Below, one piece after another: positions 10,095 to 18,184 of a stretch of 64,000 nt of DNA (the first letter of the stretch is position 1; each line of letters begins with the position of its first letter). The notes under the pieces are model-generated. The model searched no databases, had not been told where the DNA came from, and saw only the letters and a program-made list of their open reading frames with translations. Source of the stretch: Alkalicaulis satelles (lineage in GTDB: Bacteria > Pseudomonadota > Alphaproteobacteria > Caulobacterales > Maricaulaceae); contig NZ_VWOJ01000001.1 in the NCBI RefSeq assembly GCF_008630495.1, forward strand, positions 496,001 through 560,000, given 5' to 3'. The position numbers and the translations under genes are program-made.

Positions 10095-11543
10095 TTACTC
10101 CGCGTAGCAGACGGCTTTGACCGCCTTCACGATATCCTCAACGCCCGGCAGCGACAGCTTTTCCAGATTGGCGGCATAGGGCAGCGGCACGTCTTTCTGG
10201 TGCACGCGCAATGGCGGCGCATCGAGATAATCGAAGGCTTCGGCCGTCACCACCGCAGCGATTTCCGCGCCCACGCCCATGCGGCCCCAGCCTTCCTCGG
10301 CGCACACGATGCGGTGGGTTTTCTTCACGCTCTCGATGACCGTATCGGTGTCCAGCGGGCGCAATGTGCGCAGATCGATCACCTCGGCCTCGATGCCCTC
10401 TTCAGCCAGCTGTTCGGCGGCTTTGAGCGCAAAGCCCACCATGCGCGAATGGGCGGTGATGGTCACGTCAGAGCCCTCGCGGCGCACCTTGGCCTTGCCG
10501 ATGGGCAGGACCCAGTCGTCCAGGTCGGGGATCTCGAACGTCTCGCCATACATCAGCTCGTGTTCGAGGAAGACCACCGGGTTGGGATCGCGGATCGCGG
10601 CTTTCAGCAGGCCCTTGGCGTCGGCGGCGTCATAGGGCGCGATCACTTTGAGGCCCGGCACATGGGCGTACCAGCTTGAGAAATCCTGGCTGTGCTGGGC
10701 GCCCACGCGGCTGGCCGCGCCATTGGGCCCGCGAAACACCATGGGACAGCCCATCTGGCCGCCGGACATGTAGAGCGTCTTGGCCGCCGAGTTGATGAGA
10801 TGGTCGATGGCCTGCATGGCGAAGTTGAAGGTCATGAACTCGACCACGGGCTTCAGCCCGCCGAACGCCGCGCCCACGCCCAGGCCGGCAAAGCCGTGCT
10901 CGGTGATGGGCGTGTCCACCACGCGCTCAGACCCGAACTCCTGCAACAGCTCGCGCGTGACCTTGTAGGCGCCCTGGTACTCGGCCACCTCCTCGCCCAT
11001 CACGAACACGGTCTCGTCCCGGCGCATCTCCTCGGCCATGGCGTCGCGCAGGGCGTCGCGCACGGTGATCTCCTTCATGGAGGTCCCTTCGGGGATGTCT
11101 GGGTCGGAGAGGGTTTTCCCCCCTCCGGCCGCTTCGCGCCCACCTCCCCCGCGCGCGGGGGAGGAAAGGGTTTCGTCGTCGCCCGAGGATTCTTTTCCTC
11201 CCCCGCCTGCGGGGGAGGTGTCAGCGTCGTCGGACGCTGACGGAGGGGGGGATTCTGTCTTCGATGAAGCCCCGGCCCCCTCCAGCGCCCCTTCATCCTC
11301 GCCGTCTTCGAGCAGCAGCGCGATCACGGCGTTGACCTTCACGCCTTCGGCGCCTTCCTCCACCAGCAGCTTGCCGACCACGCCTTCCTCGACGGCTTCG
11401 ACTTCCATGGTCGCCTTGTCGGTCTCGATCTCGGCGATGACATCGCCGGATTTGACCGTGTCGCCGGGCTTCACGGTCCATTTGGCCAGCGTGCCCTCCT
11501 CCATGGTGGGCGACAGGGCGGGCATGAGAACTTCGATGGGCAT
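10095..11543 (-). CDS. pdhB: Pyruvate dehydrogenase E1 beta subunit with N-terminal lipoyl domain
   Basis: Residues 1-80 are a lipoyl domain nearly identical to that of the adjacent E2 ([20 protein letters not shown], lipoyl Lys43); 81-155 is a linker; from about 156 ([18 protein letters not shown]) runs the transketolase-type E1-beta domain with [20 protein letters not shown] and the C-terminal domain [13 protein letters not shown] lipoylated E1-beta is known from alphaproteobacteria. Four bases separate it from pdhA and six from pdhC. The linker (about 98-143) is translated from a palindromic repeat pair. 482 residues. Confidence 0.95.
   Translation of the reverse strand: MPIEVLMPALSPTMEEGTLAKWTVKPGDTVKSGDVIAEIETDKATMEVEAVEEGVVGKLLVEEGAEGVKVNAVIALLLEDGEDEGALEGAGASSKTESPPPSASDDADTSPAGGGGKESSGDDETLSSPARGGGGREAAGGGKTLSDPDIPEGTSMKEITVRDALRDAMAEEMRRDETVFVMGEEVAEYQGAYKVTRELLQEFGSERVVDTPITEHGFAGLGVGAAFGGLKPVVEFMTFNFAMQAIDHLINSAAKTLYMSGGQMGCPMVFRGPNGAASRVGAQHSQDFSSWYAHVPGLKVIAPYDAADAKGLLKAAIRDPNPVVFLEHELMYGETFEIPDLDDWVLPIGKAKVRREGSDVTITAHSRMVGFALKAAEQLAEEGIEAEVIDLRTLRPLDTDTVIESVKKTHRIVCAEEGWGRMGVGAEIAAVVTAEAFDYLDAPPLRVHQKDVPLPYAANLEKLSLPGVEDIVKAVKAVCYAE
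11114..11250. repeat. Inverted pair of REP-like palindromes inside the pdhB linker
   Basis: Copy A (about 11114-11167) contains CCCCTCCGGCCGCTTCGCGC and a stem CCTCCCCC/GGGGGAGG around GCGCGC; copy B (about 11194-11250) has CCTCCCCCGCCTGCGGGGGA, then a stem TCAGCGTC/GACGCTGA, then CGGAGGGGGG. Read in opposite directions they are the same unit, so this is a head-to-head pair about 27 bp apart. Translated on the minus strand they give [19 protein letters not shown] and [17 protein letters not shown]. The pair matches that in pdhC in architecture and peptide. Confidence 0.85.
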
Positions 11544-11547
11544 CGCC

Positions 11548-12582
11548 TCAGACCTCCACCAGCACGTCGGTATACAGCTCGCTCGGGTCCGGCTCGGGAC
11601 TGGTCTTGGCGAACTCGGCGCTTTCGTTGACGACGCGCTTGACCTCCTTGTCCATCTCCTTGAGCGCCTCCTCGTCCGACCAGCCTGCGTCGATGATCTT
11701 TTTGCGGGCCAGATCGAGCGGGTCCTTGTGATCGCGGAACTCGTTGACCTCGTCGCGGGTCCGGTATTTGGCCGGGTCGGACATGGAGTGGCCGCGATAG
11801 CGGTAGGTCTTCATCTCCAGGATGAACGGCCCCTTGCCCCCGCGCGCATGGGCGGCGGCTTTCTTGGCGGCCTCATACACCGCGATCACGTCCATGCCGT
11901 CCACCGGCTCGCCGGGAATGCCGAAGCTGGCGCCGCGCTTGTAAAGTTCGGTCTCGGAGCTGGCGCGCTTGACGCTGGTGCCCATGGCGTACTGGTTGTT
12001 CTCGATGATGTAGACCACCGGCAGGTTCCAGAGCTTGGCCATGTTGAAGCTCTCATAGACCTGGCCCTGATTGGCCGCGCCGTCGCCGAAATAGGCTGCG
12101 CAGATATTGCCATTGCCCCGGTATTTGTTGGCGAAGGCGAGCCCGGTGCCGATGGGAACTTGCGCGCCCACAATGCCATGGCCGCCGAAGAACTGCTTCT
12201 CGCGCGAGAACATGTGCATGGACCCGCCCTTGCCACGCGAATAGCCGCCCTCGCGCCCCGTCAGCTCGGCCATAACGCCGTTGGCGGTCATGCCCGCAGC
12301 CAGCATGTGGCCGTGATCGCGATAGCCGGTGATCACCTGATCGCCCGCCTCCAGCGCGCCCTGCACGCCCACCACCACGGCCTCCTGGCCGATATAGAGA
12401 TGGCAGAAGCCGGCGATGAGCCCCATGCCGTAGAGCTGGCCGGACTTCTCTTCAAACCGGCGGATCAGCAGCATGTCCTGATACCAGGCCAGCAATTGTT
12501 CTTTGGTGACCGGCAGTTTGGCAGGCTTCTTGGACGCGCCGCCGGAGCGGGACGCAGACGAGGAGGAGGATTTCGACGCCAT
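11548..12582 (-). CDS. pdhA: Pyruvate dehydrogenase E1 alpha subunit
   Basis: Decarboxylates pyruvate with thiamine diphosphate and acetylates the E2 lipoyl group. The TPP motif appears as [20 protein letters not shown] followed by VVYIIENN; the phosphorylation-loop region [11 protein letters not shown] is present. 344 residues from ATG 12582 ([15 protein letters not shown]...), after a Ser-rich N-terminus; a GTG nine bases upstream is an alternative. First gene of pdhABC; the 547-bp region upstream should hold the operon promoter but is dominated by repeats. Confidence 0.95.
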   Translation of the reverse strand: MASKSSSSSASRSGGASKKPAKLPVTKEQLLAWYQDMLLIRRFEEKSGQLYGMGLIAGFCHLYIGQEAVVVGVQGALEAGDQVITGYRDHGHMLAAGMTANGVMAELTGREGGYSRGKGGSMHMFSREKQFFGGHGIVGAQVPIGTGLAFANKYRGNGNICAAYFGDGAANQGQVYESFNMAKLWNLPVVYIIENNQYAMGTSVKRASSETELYKRGASFGIPGEPVDGMDVIAVYEAAKKAAAHARGGKGPFILEMKTYRYRGHSMSDPAKYRTRDEVNEFRDHKDPLDLARKKIIDAGWSDEEALKEMDKEVKRVVNESAEFAKTSPEPDPSELYTDVLVEV

Positions 12583-13129
12583 GTATTTCACACGCGAATT
12601 AGTTGTCGCGCTCTCCCTGTTGAGCTTGCCTGCCCTGTAGCAGGCCCCGGGGCGCGGCGTAAAGGCTGAACGGTGTTGCTGCGCTTGCGAAGTAATGGGG
12701 TGGGGAGGCAGGCGCCAGCATCAGGCGGTTGCCTCCTCACATCTCAAATATGCGTTTTCCCGGCGCACGCCGGGACCCAGGACCACGGCTGCAGCTGGGC
12801 CCCGTCTTTCGACGGGGAAACGCAAGGGGTGGAGAAAGCGTGATGCGGCGTTCTTCTTCCCTCCCCTTGATGGGGAGGGTGGGCCGGAGCTTTGCTCCGG
12901 CTCGGGTGGGGTGGACGGTAGTGGCGTCCAGATGATCTCCCGCACCCCCTCACCTTTATCCTCTCCCCCATGGTCATGGGGGAGAGGGGGCTTCTGAGGC
13001 TGAGCGTTATCCTTTGAGCTAGTGATCAGGCATTTCCGAATAGAACTCAGCGTCAAAGCCTCCTCTCCCCTCCTTGAGGGGAGAGGTAAGGTGAGGGGTG
13101 CTGCGCCGGGCTCTGAAAGGTTCGCTTCC
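12583..13129. repeat. Intergenic repeat nest upstream of pdhA (no gene seen)
   Basis: No convincing gene. At least five hairpin-forming repeats of different families are stacked here: CCCGGCG/CGCCGGG at 12759-12774; CCCCGTC/GACGGGG at 12800-12817; CCCTCCCC/GGGGAGGG at 12859-12879 followed at once by CCGGAGC/GCTCCGG at 12884-12900; CTCTCCCCCAT/ATGGGGGAGAG at 12961-12986; and CCTCTCCCCT/AGGGGAGAGG at 13062-13086. Short open frames across the region are artefacts of these repeats. The pdhA promoter probably lies in the first 150 bp or so next to pdhA; no clear -35/-10 pair was recognised. Confidence 0.75.
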
Positions 13130-15220
13130 TCACCCCGAGCGCATCAGTCTCACGCCCTCATCGCGCTCGAACAAATAGAGCAGCGTGCGCAGCGCTTCCC
13201 CGCGCTCACCGGCAAACACGTCCTCGCGCGCGGTTTCATAGCGGGCGGCTTCATCGGCCAGGGTTAGCAGGCTGGCGTGGGCGGCGAGATCGGCCAGGCG
13301 ATAGTCGGGCAGGCCCGACTGGCGCAGGCCCAGAGGATCGCCCGAACCGCGCAGGCGCCAGTCTTCTTCCGCGATCTCAAACCCGTCATCGGTGCGGCGC
13401 ATGATGTCCAGGCGCGCGCGCGCCGTCTCGCCCGGCTGGCCGTGATAGAGCAGCAAACACGTGGACGCCTTGTCGCCGCGCCCCACCCGCCCGCGCAGCT
13501 GGTGCAGCTGGGCCAGGCCAAAGCGCTCGGCGTGCTCGATTACCATGATGGTGGCGTCGGGCGCGTCCACGCCCACCTCGATCACGGTGGTGGCCACGAG
13601 GACATCGATCAGCCCGGCGCGGAAATCCTCGGCCGCCTTCTGCTTGTCGCGCGCGGGCATGCGGCCATGGACCAGACCCACCCGGCGCCCGGGCAGCATC
13701 TCGCCCAGCATGTGATGGCGCGCCTCGGCGGCGGCCAGATCCGACACATCGCTCTCTTCGACCAGCGGACACACCCAGTAGGCCCGCTCGCCCTGGCTCA
13801 GCGCGCGTTTCAGCCCCTCCACCACCTCGGCCAGGCGTTTGGCGGAGACCACACGCGTATCCGGCGCTATGCGCCCGGCGGGCTTTTCATCCAGGCGCGA
13901 CACGTCCAGATCGCCAAACGCCGCCAGCGTCAGCGTGCGCGGAATGGGCGTGGCGCTCATGGCCAGCACGTCGGGCGCGGCGCCCTTCAGGGTCAGGCGG
14001 CGCCGGTCGGAGACGCCGAAGCGGTGCTGCTCGTCAATGACGGCAAGCGCCAGATCATGGAACTCCACCGCGTCCTGAAAGAGCGCATGGGTGCCGCACA
14101 CCACATGGGCCTCGCCGCTGGCCATCTGGGCCAGCAATTCCGCCCGGCGCGCGCCCTTGTCCCGGCCCGTCAGGGCGATGACGCGGATGCCGGCGGGCGC
14201 CAGCAGCGCTTCCAGCACGCCGGCATGCTGGCGCGCGACGATCTCGGTGGGCGCCATCAGGGCGGTCTGCCCGCCCGCCTCGGCAGCGTGAGCGGCGGCC
14301 AGCGCCGCGACAAACGTCTTGCCCGAACCCACATCGCCATGGATGAGGCGCATCATGCGCAAGGGCGCTTCCAGATCGGCGCGCACGGCCTCAAACGCGC
14401 GCAGCTGGGCGCCCGTGGGCGTGAAGGGCGCGTGATCGAGCACCGCCCTCACCTTCGCGCCATCACCGGTCAGCGCGCGGCCCTTGCGGGCGCGGCGTTC
14501 GCGCCGGGCGAGCTTCAGGGCCAGCTGGTGGGCGAACAACTCGTCAAACGCCAGGCGCGCGCGGGCGGGCGATTGCGGCTCCAGATCGTCAGCGCCTTGC
14601 GGCGCATGCAGCGCCAGCAGCGAGGCGCGCCAGCCCGCCCAGCCCTCGCGCGCGGCCAGCGCCGCATCGATCCATTCGGGCAGGTCCGGCGCGGTCTCCA
14701 GCGCGCCGGCCACCGCCTTGCGCATCACCGCGCCCGACAGCCCGGCGGTGAGCGGATAGACCGGCTGGAGCAAGTCCGCGTCGGCGATCTCGCCGGGGAC
14801 GGCGATCAGGTCGGGATGGACCATCTGGATTTCAGAGCCGAAGCGCTCGGCCTTGCCCGACACCACCCGGCGCGCGCCCACAGGCAGAACCCGCATCAGG
14901 TAATCGGGCCGCGCGTTGAAGAACACCAGATGCAGAAAACCCGTCTCGTCGCGCAGGCGGACTATATAGGGCTGCTTCATGGTGGGGCGCGGCACATGGG
15001 CCTCCACCTCGCCTTCCAGCGTCACCACCCCGCCCGCATCGCCCGCATCCGAAATCAGCGCCCGGCGCGTGCGGTCCACCAGGCCGGTGGGCGGTGTGAA
15101 CAGCACATCCTTCACCCGCGGCCCGCCCACAGCCCGCGCCATCAACTCGGCCAGCTTCGGCCCCACGCCCTTCAGCGTGGTGAGGTCAGCGAACAGAGGG
15201 AATAGGGATTGGGGGCGCAT
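13130..15220 (-). CDS. recG: ATP-dependent DNA helicase RecG
   Basis: Branch-migrating helicase for stalled forks and Holliday junctions. The N-terminal wedge domain begins after LTTLKGVGPKLAELMARAVG; Walker A is GDVGSGKT, the DExH-type box is VIDEQHRFGV, SATPIPRTLTLA is motif III, and VGVDAPDATIMVIEHAERFG plus QLRGRVGRG give motifs V and VI. 696 residues, the usual length. ATG 15220 begins MRPQSLFPLF. It is divergent from the AT-rich islet that separates it from sdhE, its common neighbour in related genomes. Confidence 0.96.
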   Translation of the reverse strand: MRPQSLFPLFADLTTLKGVGPKLAELMARAVGGPRVKDVLFTPPTGLVDRTRRALISDAGDAGGVVTLEGEVEAHVPRPTMKQPYIVRLRDETGFLHLVFFNARPDYLMRVLPVGARRVVSGKAERFGSEIQMVHPDLIAVPGEIADADLLQPVYPLTAGLSGAVMRKAVAGALETAPDLPEWIDAALAAREGWAGWRASLLALHAPQGADDLEPQSPARARLAFDELFAHQLALKLARRERRARKGRALTGDGAKVRAVLDHAPFTPTGAQLRAFEAVRADLEAPLRMMRLIHGDVGSGKTFVAALAAAHAAEAGGQTALMAPTEIVARQHAGVLEALLAPAGIRVIALTGRDKGARRAELLAQMASGEAHVVCGTHALFQDAVEFHDLALAVIDEQHRFGVSDRRRLTLKGAAPDVLAMSATPIPRTLTLAAFGDLDVSRLDEKPAGRIAPDTRVVSAKRLAEVVEGLKRALSQGERAYWVCPLVEESDVSDLAAAEARHHMLGEMLPGRRVGLVHGRMPARDKQKAAEDFRAGLIDVLVATTVIEVGVDAPDATIMVIEHAERFGLAQLHQLRGRVGRGDKASTCLLLYHGQPGETARARLDIMRRTDDGFEIAEEDWRLRGSGDPLGLRQSGLPDYRLADLAAHASLLTLADEAARYETAREDVFAGERGEALRTLLYLFERDEGVRLMRSG

Positions 15221-15345
15221 GGGAGGAGTTAAGCCGCGCCGGGGATGGAGGGGAAGGGGTGAGTGGCGGGGGAAATCGTTTCACCTCAAATTGAAGCGCT
15301 GCCGGGGCGCTGATATAGGTGAATTTGGTCTTGGGAGCGCTGGCG

Positions 15346-15561
15346 ATGAAAGCTCATGAATTCGATGCGGAGTTTGATGATGGCTACAACGTTAGTGAAG
15401 CAATTGACTGGTCGAATGCGCGGCGTCCGAACGAAATGCTCCAACGGATTTCAGTGGATTTGCCTGAATGGATGATTGATGCGCTAGACCGGAAGGCGCG
15501 CAATCTGGGCATGACGCGGGAGGATCTGATAAGGCTGTGGATTGGAGCATGGTGCCTATGA
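15346..15561 (+). CDS. CopG/BrnA-type ribbon-helix-helix antitoxin-like protein
   Basis: 71 residues. The C-terminal half, RISVDLPEWMIDALDRKARN followed by LGMTREDLIRLWI, is the ribbon-helix-helix DNA-binding pattern of CopG-type antitoxins; the N-terminal FDDGYNVSEAIDWSNARRPN resembles the segment that contacts a BrnT-like toxin. No BrnT gene is adjacent. ATG 15346 has a GGGAG eight bases upstream; an upstream in-frame extension to 15319 lacks such a site. Its TGA overlaps the ATG of the next gene (ATGA), so the two are probably translated together. Base composition shifts to AT-rich here. Confidence 0.7.
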   Translation: MKAHEFDAEFDDGYNVSEAIDWSNARRPNEMLQRISVDLPEWMIDALDRKARNLGMTREDLIRLWIGAWCL

Positions 15562-15899
15562 TTGAAGTTTTAGTTTCTGGGCTCGTTTTGGCGGCAGTTT
15601 CTGCACTAGCCTGGATCGCATATAAACATCCGAAGGGATATCAGCGAATTTATGGGAAAATTCTGCTCCTAGGAGGGACAATATATTTAGGCGTTACTAT
15701 TTACTGGGTAGGGTTTATAGATGGCCAAAGCAGATTAAGAACAAAAGTAATTGATATTAGCCCAAATTACAACATTCCGATGAGCGAACTTTCGACCACT
15801 ATTATATATGCGCCTGGGTGGGCCTTTTTAATTTATATTGCATTTGCCGCATATGTGATTTTTTTGAGCCTGCTACCTAACTTGCTCAAAGAGGATTAA
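15558..15899 (+). CDS. Small AT-rich membrane protein coupled to CopG-like gene
   Basis: 113 residues with three likely transmembrane helices: about 3-24 (VLVSGLVLAAVSALAWIAYK), about 34-55 (LLLGGTIYLGVTIYWVGFID) and about 82-106 (YAPGWAFLIYIAFAAYVIFL), with a polar loop containing RLRTKVIDISPNYNIPMSEL between helices 2 and 3. No family recognised. Base composition is visibly the most AT-rich in the window, with rare-codon use unlike neighbours, suggesting recent transfer. ATG 15558 overlaps the upstream stop by four bases with a GGAG about ten bases away; GTG 15537 and ATG 15549 are alternatives. A membrane toxin partner for the CopG-like protein is possible but unproven. Confidence 0.65.
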   Translation: MIEVLVSGLVLAAVSALAWIAYKHPKGYQRIYGKILLLGGTIYLGVTIYWVGFIDGQSRLRTKVIDISPNYNIPMSELSTTIIYAPGWAFLIYIAFAAYVIFLSLLPNLLKED

Positions 15900-15941
15900 C
15901 TCCCTTCCCCCCTCCCGCCCCCTCCCCTATATCGCCCACCC

Positions 15942-16265
15942 ATGAGCGATGATCCGTTTTCCGATCCGAACCGTCCCATCAACGCGGCTGACCGGCGCAA
16001 GCGGCTGTTGTTCCGCGCCTGGCGGCGGGGGTTCAAGGAGGCTGATCTGATCATGGGGCGGTTCGCCGAGGCGCGGCTGGAGACGCTCTCTTCTGACGAG
16101 CTGGACGCGTTCGAGCGCCTGCTCGATGCACCAGACACCGAGGTTTATGGCTGGATCACCGGCACGATTGAGACGCCGCGCAATTTCGACACGCCGGTGC
16201 TGGACGCGCTCAAAGCCTTCCGCTTCCACGCCGAGGCCGCCAGCGGCGACGGGCCGTCGGCTTAA
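15942..16265 (+). CDS. sdhE: FAD assembly factor SdhE (succinate dehydrogenase assembly)
   Basis: 107 residues of the Sdh5/SdhE (DUF339) family, which promotes covalent flavinylation of SdhA. The diagnostic RGxxE motif appears in AWRRGFKEADLIMGRFAE; the helical bundle continues with LSSDELDAFERLLDAPDTEV and WITGTIETP. The ATG starts MSDDPFSDPNRP. The stop codon lies inside the hairpin of its own terminator. In related genomes sdhE sits directly beside recG; here a two-gene islet separates them. Confidence 0.92.
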   Translation: MSDDPFSDPNRPINAADRRKRLLFRAWRRGFKEADLIMGRFAEARLETLSSDELDAFERLLDAPDTEVYGWITGTIETPRNFDTPVLDALKAFRFHAEAASGDGPSA

Positions 16266-16279
16266 GCCGACGGTTTTTT
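16254..16279 (+). terminator. Rho-independent terminator of sdhE
   Basis: Perfect 10-bp inverted arms, CCGTCGGCTT (16254-16263) and AAGCCGACGG (16264-16273), followed directly by T6 (16274-16279). The hairpin has a minimal loop and includes the last sdhE codons and its TAA at 16263-16265, so translation termination and transcription termination coincide. Confidence 0.85.
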
Positions 16280-16284
16280 CGTGG

Positions 16285-16407
16285 CCGCGCAAATTATCCG
16301 AAAACCGGTCCCCACTTTTCGGTTTGCGCGGCGAGCCTGACGGCCGCCGGTTTTAAGCGGCGGCGCAATTTATCCAAAAACCGGTTCCCGCTTTTTGGAT
16401 TGCGCCG
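16285..16407. repeat. Two copies of a 47-bp palindromic intergenic repeat
   Basis: Copies at 16285-16331 and 16361-16407 share the plan GCGCAA(A/T)TTATCC(G/A)AAAA, then CCGGT(C/T)CC, then a mirrored TTTT(C/T)GG-TTGCGC arm. Each is an imperfect palindrome able to fold into one stem. Between them, GCCGCCG/CGGCGGC forms a third small stem (16343-16364). The motif resembles repeats widespread between genes of alphaproteobacteria. The remaining bases up to ftsB (16408-16515) probably hold the ftsB promoter; CTAA-N7-TTTA near 16450-16466 is reminiscent of a weak CtrA site. Confidence 0.75.
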
Positions 16408-16515
16408 GCGCCCACGCCTCACAACGAATCACCGGCGGACTCGATTCGCCTAACGCTTCCTTTACCCTGGCGCGCTAGCGTTCCGCCCGTACGATCCGCA
16501 AAAGGCGGACGGTGG

Positions 16516-16839
16516 ATGGAGGCGGCTGTGACTGCGCTAAAGCGCTTCAGCCTGACGATTGGCCTGTTGGTGTTTATCGCCTATCTGGCCTACCACGCCC
16601 TGCACGGGGAGCAGGGCGTGATCAATCATGCGCGCATCAAGGCCGACATCGCCTCCGCCGAGGCGGTGCTGGCCGAGACGCGAGCGCAGCGCATGGCCAT
16701 GGAAGACCGGGTCGCGCGCCTGGACGACCGCACCGGCGCGGTGGATGTGGACTATCTCGAAGAGCGCGCCCGCGCCGTGCTGCGTTTTGCCCACCCCAAT
16801 GAAATCGTGGTGATGACCGACCCGCAGCGCGGGTTCTAG
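16516..16839 (+). CDS. ftsB: FtsB/DivIC-like septum formation initiator
   Basis: 107 residues: short cytosolic N-terminus, one transmembrane helix (about 12-28, FSLTIGLLVFIAYLAYHAL), then a coiled coil (about 38-72, rich in Ala, Glu, Arg heptads: IASAEAVLAETRAQRMAMED) and the conserved tail DVDYLEERARAVLRFAHPNE. This is the FtsB architecture of the FtsQLB divisome complex. In many alphaproteobacteria the gene sits just upstream of pdhA; here it lies about 4 kb away on the opposite strand. Confidence 0.85.
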   Translation: MEAAVTALKRFSLTIGLLVFIAYLAYHALHGEQGVINHARIKADIASAEAVLAETRAQRMAMEDRVARLDDRTGAVDVDYLEERARAVLRFAHPNEIVVMTDPQRGF

Positions 16840-16845
16840 GCAGGT

Positions 16846-17616
16846 TCAAAGCGCTCCGAACACGTCGCGCGTGAGGCGCGGGTCGAAATGCTGCCCGCCA
16901 TCGACACACACGATCTGGCCCGAGACCGAGGGCGTATTCAGGAAATAGCGCAGCGTGCGCACCAGATCGTCCGGCGTGGGCCCGCGTGTCAGCGGGTTGT
17001 CATGATGCAGGCGTTCGAACTGCTCCACCGAATGATAGGGGCTGGGCAAGGTGAGGCCCGGCGCGGCCGCGTTGACCCGCACGCGCGGCGCCAGCGCGCG
17101 CGCCAGCATCTGCGTCATGGTCATCAGCGCGGCCTTGGACAATGTGTAGGAGAAGAAATCGGCGTTGATATTGAACAGCTTGTAGTCCAGCAGGTTGAAG
17201 ATCATCGATCCTTCAGGCGCCTGGGCCGCGAACGCCCGGCTCAGGAGCGCGGGCGCCAGCGTGTTGGCGTCCATATGCCGGCGGAAGCTGTCGGCGCTGA
17301 TGGTGTCGAAACCGTCGTCCTCAAAGATCGAGGCGGAATTGACCAGCACGCTGACCGGCCCCAGCGCCGCGCGCGCTGCATCGATCAGACCCCCGGCGGC
17401 GTCAGGATCAGACAGGTCGGCTCCCAGCGCCTCAGCCCGCCCGCCCGCATCGCGAATGGCCTGCGCAAAGGCTTCAGCTTCCTCGCGCGAGGTGTTGTAG
17501 TGGACCGCCAGCGCATAGCCGTCCTCGGCCAGGGCTTCAGCCAGCGCCCGCCCGATGCGCCTGGCCGCGCCGGTGACCAGGGCGGCGCCTTCGGGTTTCT
17601 TGACGGCGGCACTCAT
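16846..17616 (-). CDS. SDR oxidoreductase, pteridine-reductase (FolM/PTR1)-like
   Basis: 256-residue short-chain dehydrogenase. The cofactor motif is TGAARRIGRALAEALAEDG, the TGxxxRxG variant typical of PTR1/FolM pterin reductases rather than the TGxxxGxG of common SDRs. LVNSASIFEDDGFDT gives the NAG-equivalent (NSA), and YTLSKAAL the catalytic Tyr-Lys. The C-terminus VSGQIVCVDGGQHFDPR is typical of the family. ATG 17616 has GGAG eight bases upstream; a longer frame would run into folB. It faces away from folB, a folate gene, which supports a dihydropterin or dihydrofolate substrate. Exact substrate is inferred. Confidence 0.8.
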   Translation of the reverse strand: MSAAVKKPEGAALVTGAARRIGRALAEALAEDGYALAVHYNTSREEAEAFAQAIRDAGGRAEALGADLSDPDAAGGLIDAARAALGPVSVLVNSASIFEDDGFDTISADSFRRHMDANTLAPALLSRAFAAQAPEGSMIFNLLDYKLFNINADFFSYTLSKAALMTMTQMLARALAPRVRVNAAAPGLTLPSPYHSVEQFERLHHDNPLTRGPTPDDLVRTLRYFLNTPSVSGQIVCVDGGQHFDPRLTRDVFGAL

Positions 17617-17704
17617 GGGCGTGTCTCCTCGGGCGCCAAGCCAGGTGTTCATTATGCGCTCAAGCGGGCATATAGCGTGACGCAGCGAGAAAACAGAAGG
17701 CCCC

Positions 17705-18118
17705 ATGAAACTTGAACCCGTCCGCCCCGGCGCCGCACCGGCCGCCCGCCCCGCCCATGCCGGCGAGCGCACCAGCGTGCGCGTGCGCGGGCTCAGGCTG
17801 GAGGCGGAGGTGGGCGTGTACGACTCAGAGCGCGGCCGGCGCCAGCCAGTGCGCATCGATCTCACCGCCGAAGTGGACGCCAGCGCCGCCAGCCCCTCCG
17901 GGCGCCTGGCTGAAGCGGTCAATTACGCCGCGCTCGCCGAAACCGTGCGCCAGATCGTGCTGTCACGCCATCACGACCTCTTGGAAGACCTCGCCCAGCT
18001 GATCGCCGACACCCTGTTCGCCGATCCGCGCATCACGCGCCTGAACCTCGAGATCGACAAGCTCACCGCCCTGGACGACGCCGACAGCGTCGGCGTGACG
18101 CTGGAGCGCTGGCGCTAG
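17705..18118 (+). CDS. folB: Dihydroneopterin aldolase
   Basis: Cleaves 7,8-dihydroneopterin to 6-hydroxymethyl-dihydropterin, the substrate of FolK. 137 residues with a 22-residue Ala/Pro-rich leader, then VRVRGLRLEAEVGVYDSERG, VNYAALAETVRQIV, HHDLLEDLAQLIAD and the C-terminal EIDKLTALDDADSVGVTLER containing the conserved lysine. Divergent from the pterin SDR, with about 88 bp between starts that must carry both promoters. Confidence 0.9.
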   Translation: MKLEPVRPGAAPAARPAHAGERTSVRVRGLRLEAEVGVYDSERGRRQPVRIDLTAEVDASAASPSGRLAEAVNYAALAETVRQIVLSRHHDLLEDLAQLIADTLFADPRITRLNLEIDKLTALDDADSVGVTLERWR

Positions 18119-18126
18119 GACATTCA

Positions 18127-18146
18127 TTGACAGATCGATCAGTCAA
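18127..18146. promoter_or_regulatory. TetR-type operator overlapping a promoter
   Basis: TTGACAGATCGATCAGTCAA is a 20-bp dyad with a single mismatched pair, the layout of TetR-family operators. It also contains TTGACA, a perfect -35 hexamer; a weak CATGCT lies 17 bp downstream. It sits 38 bp before the hydroxylase start at 18185, so a TetR regulator probably represses that gene. No tetR gene is in the window. Confidence 0.6.
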
Positions 18147-18184
18147 ATGCATGCTCCCGTCATCCGTGAGGGAGCGCGCGCGCC

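Noticed and set aside
11038-12669. 543-codon open frame antisense to pdhA/pdhB
   Set aside because: Contains reverse translations of lipoyl and E1 sequence only; the Pro-rich part is the palindromic repeat read backwards.
12695-12997. Short open frames in the pdhA upstream region
   Set aside because: Composed of hairpin repeats, with no ribosome site or family match.
13277-15205. 642-codon open frame antisense to recG
   Set aside because: Same GC-bias shadow; its His/Gln/Arg-rich translation is typical of antisense frames.
16450-16466. CtrA site (TTAA-N7-TTAA) before ftsB
   Set aside because: CTAA-N7-TTTA has a mismatch in each half, too weak to annotate as a feature by itself.
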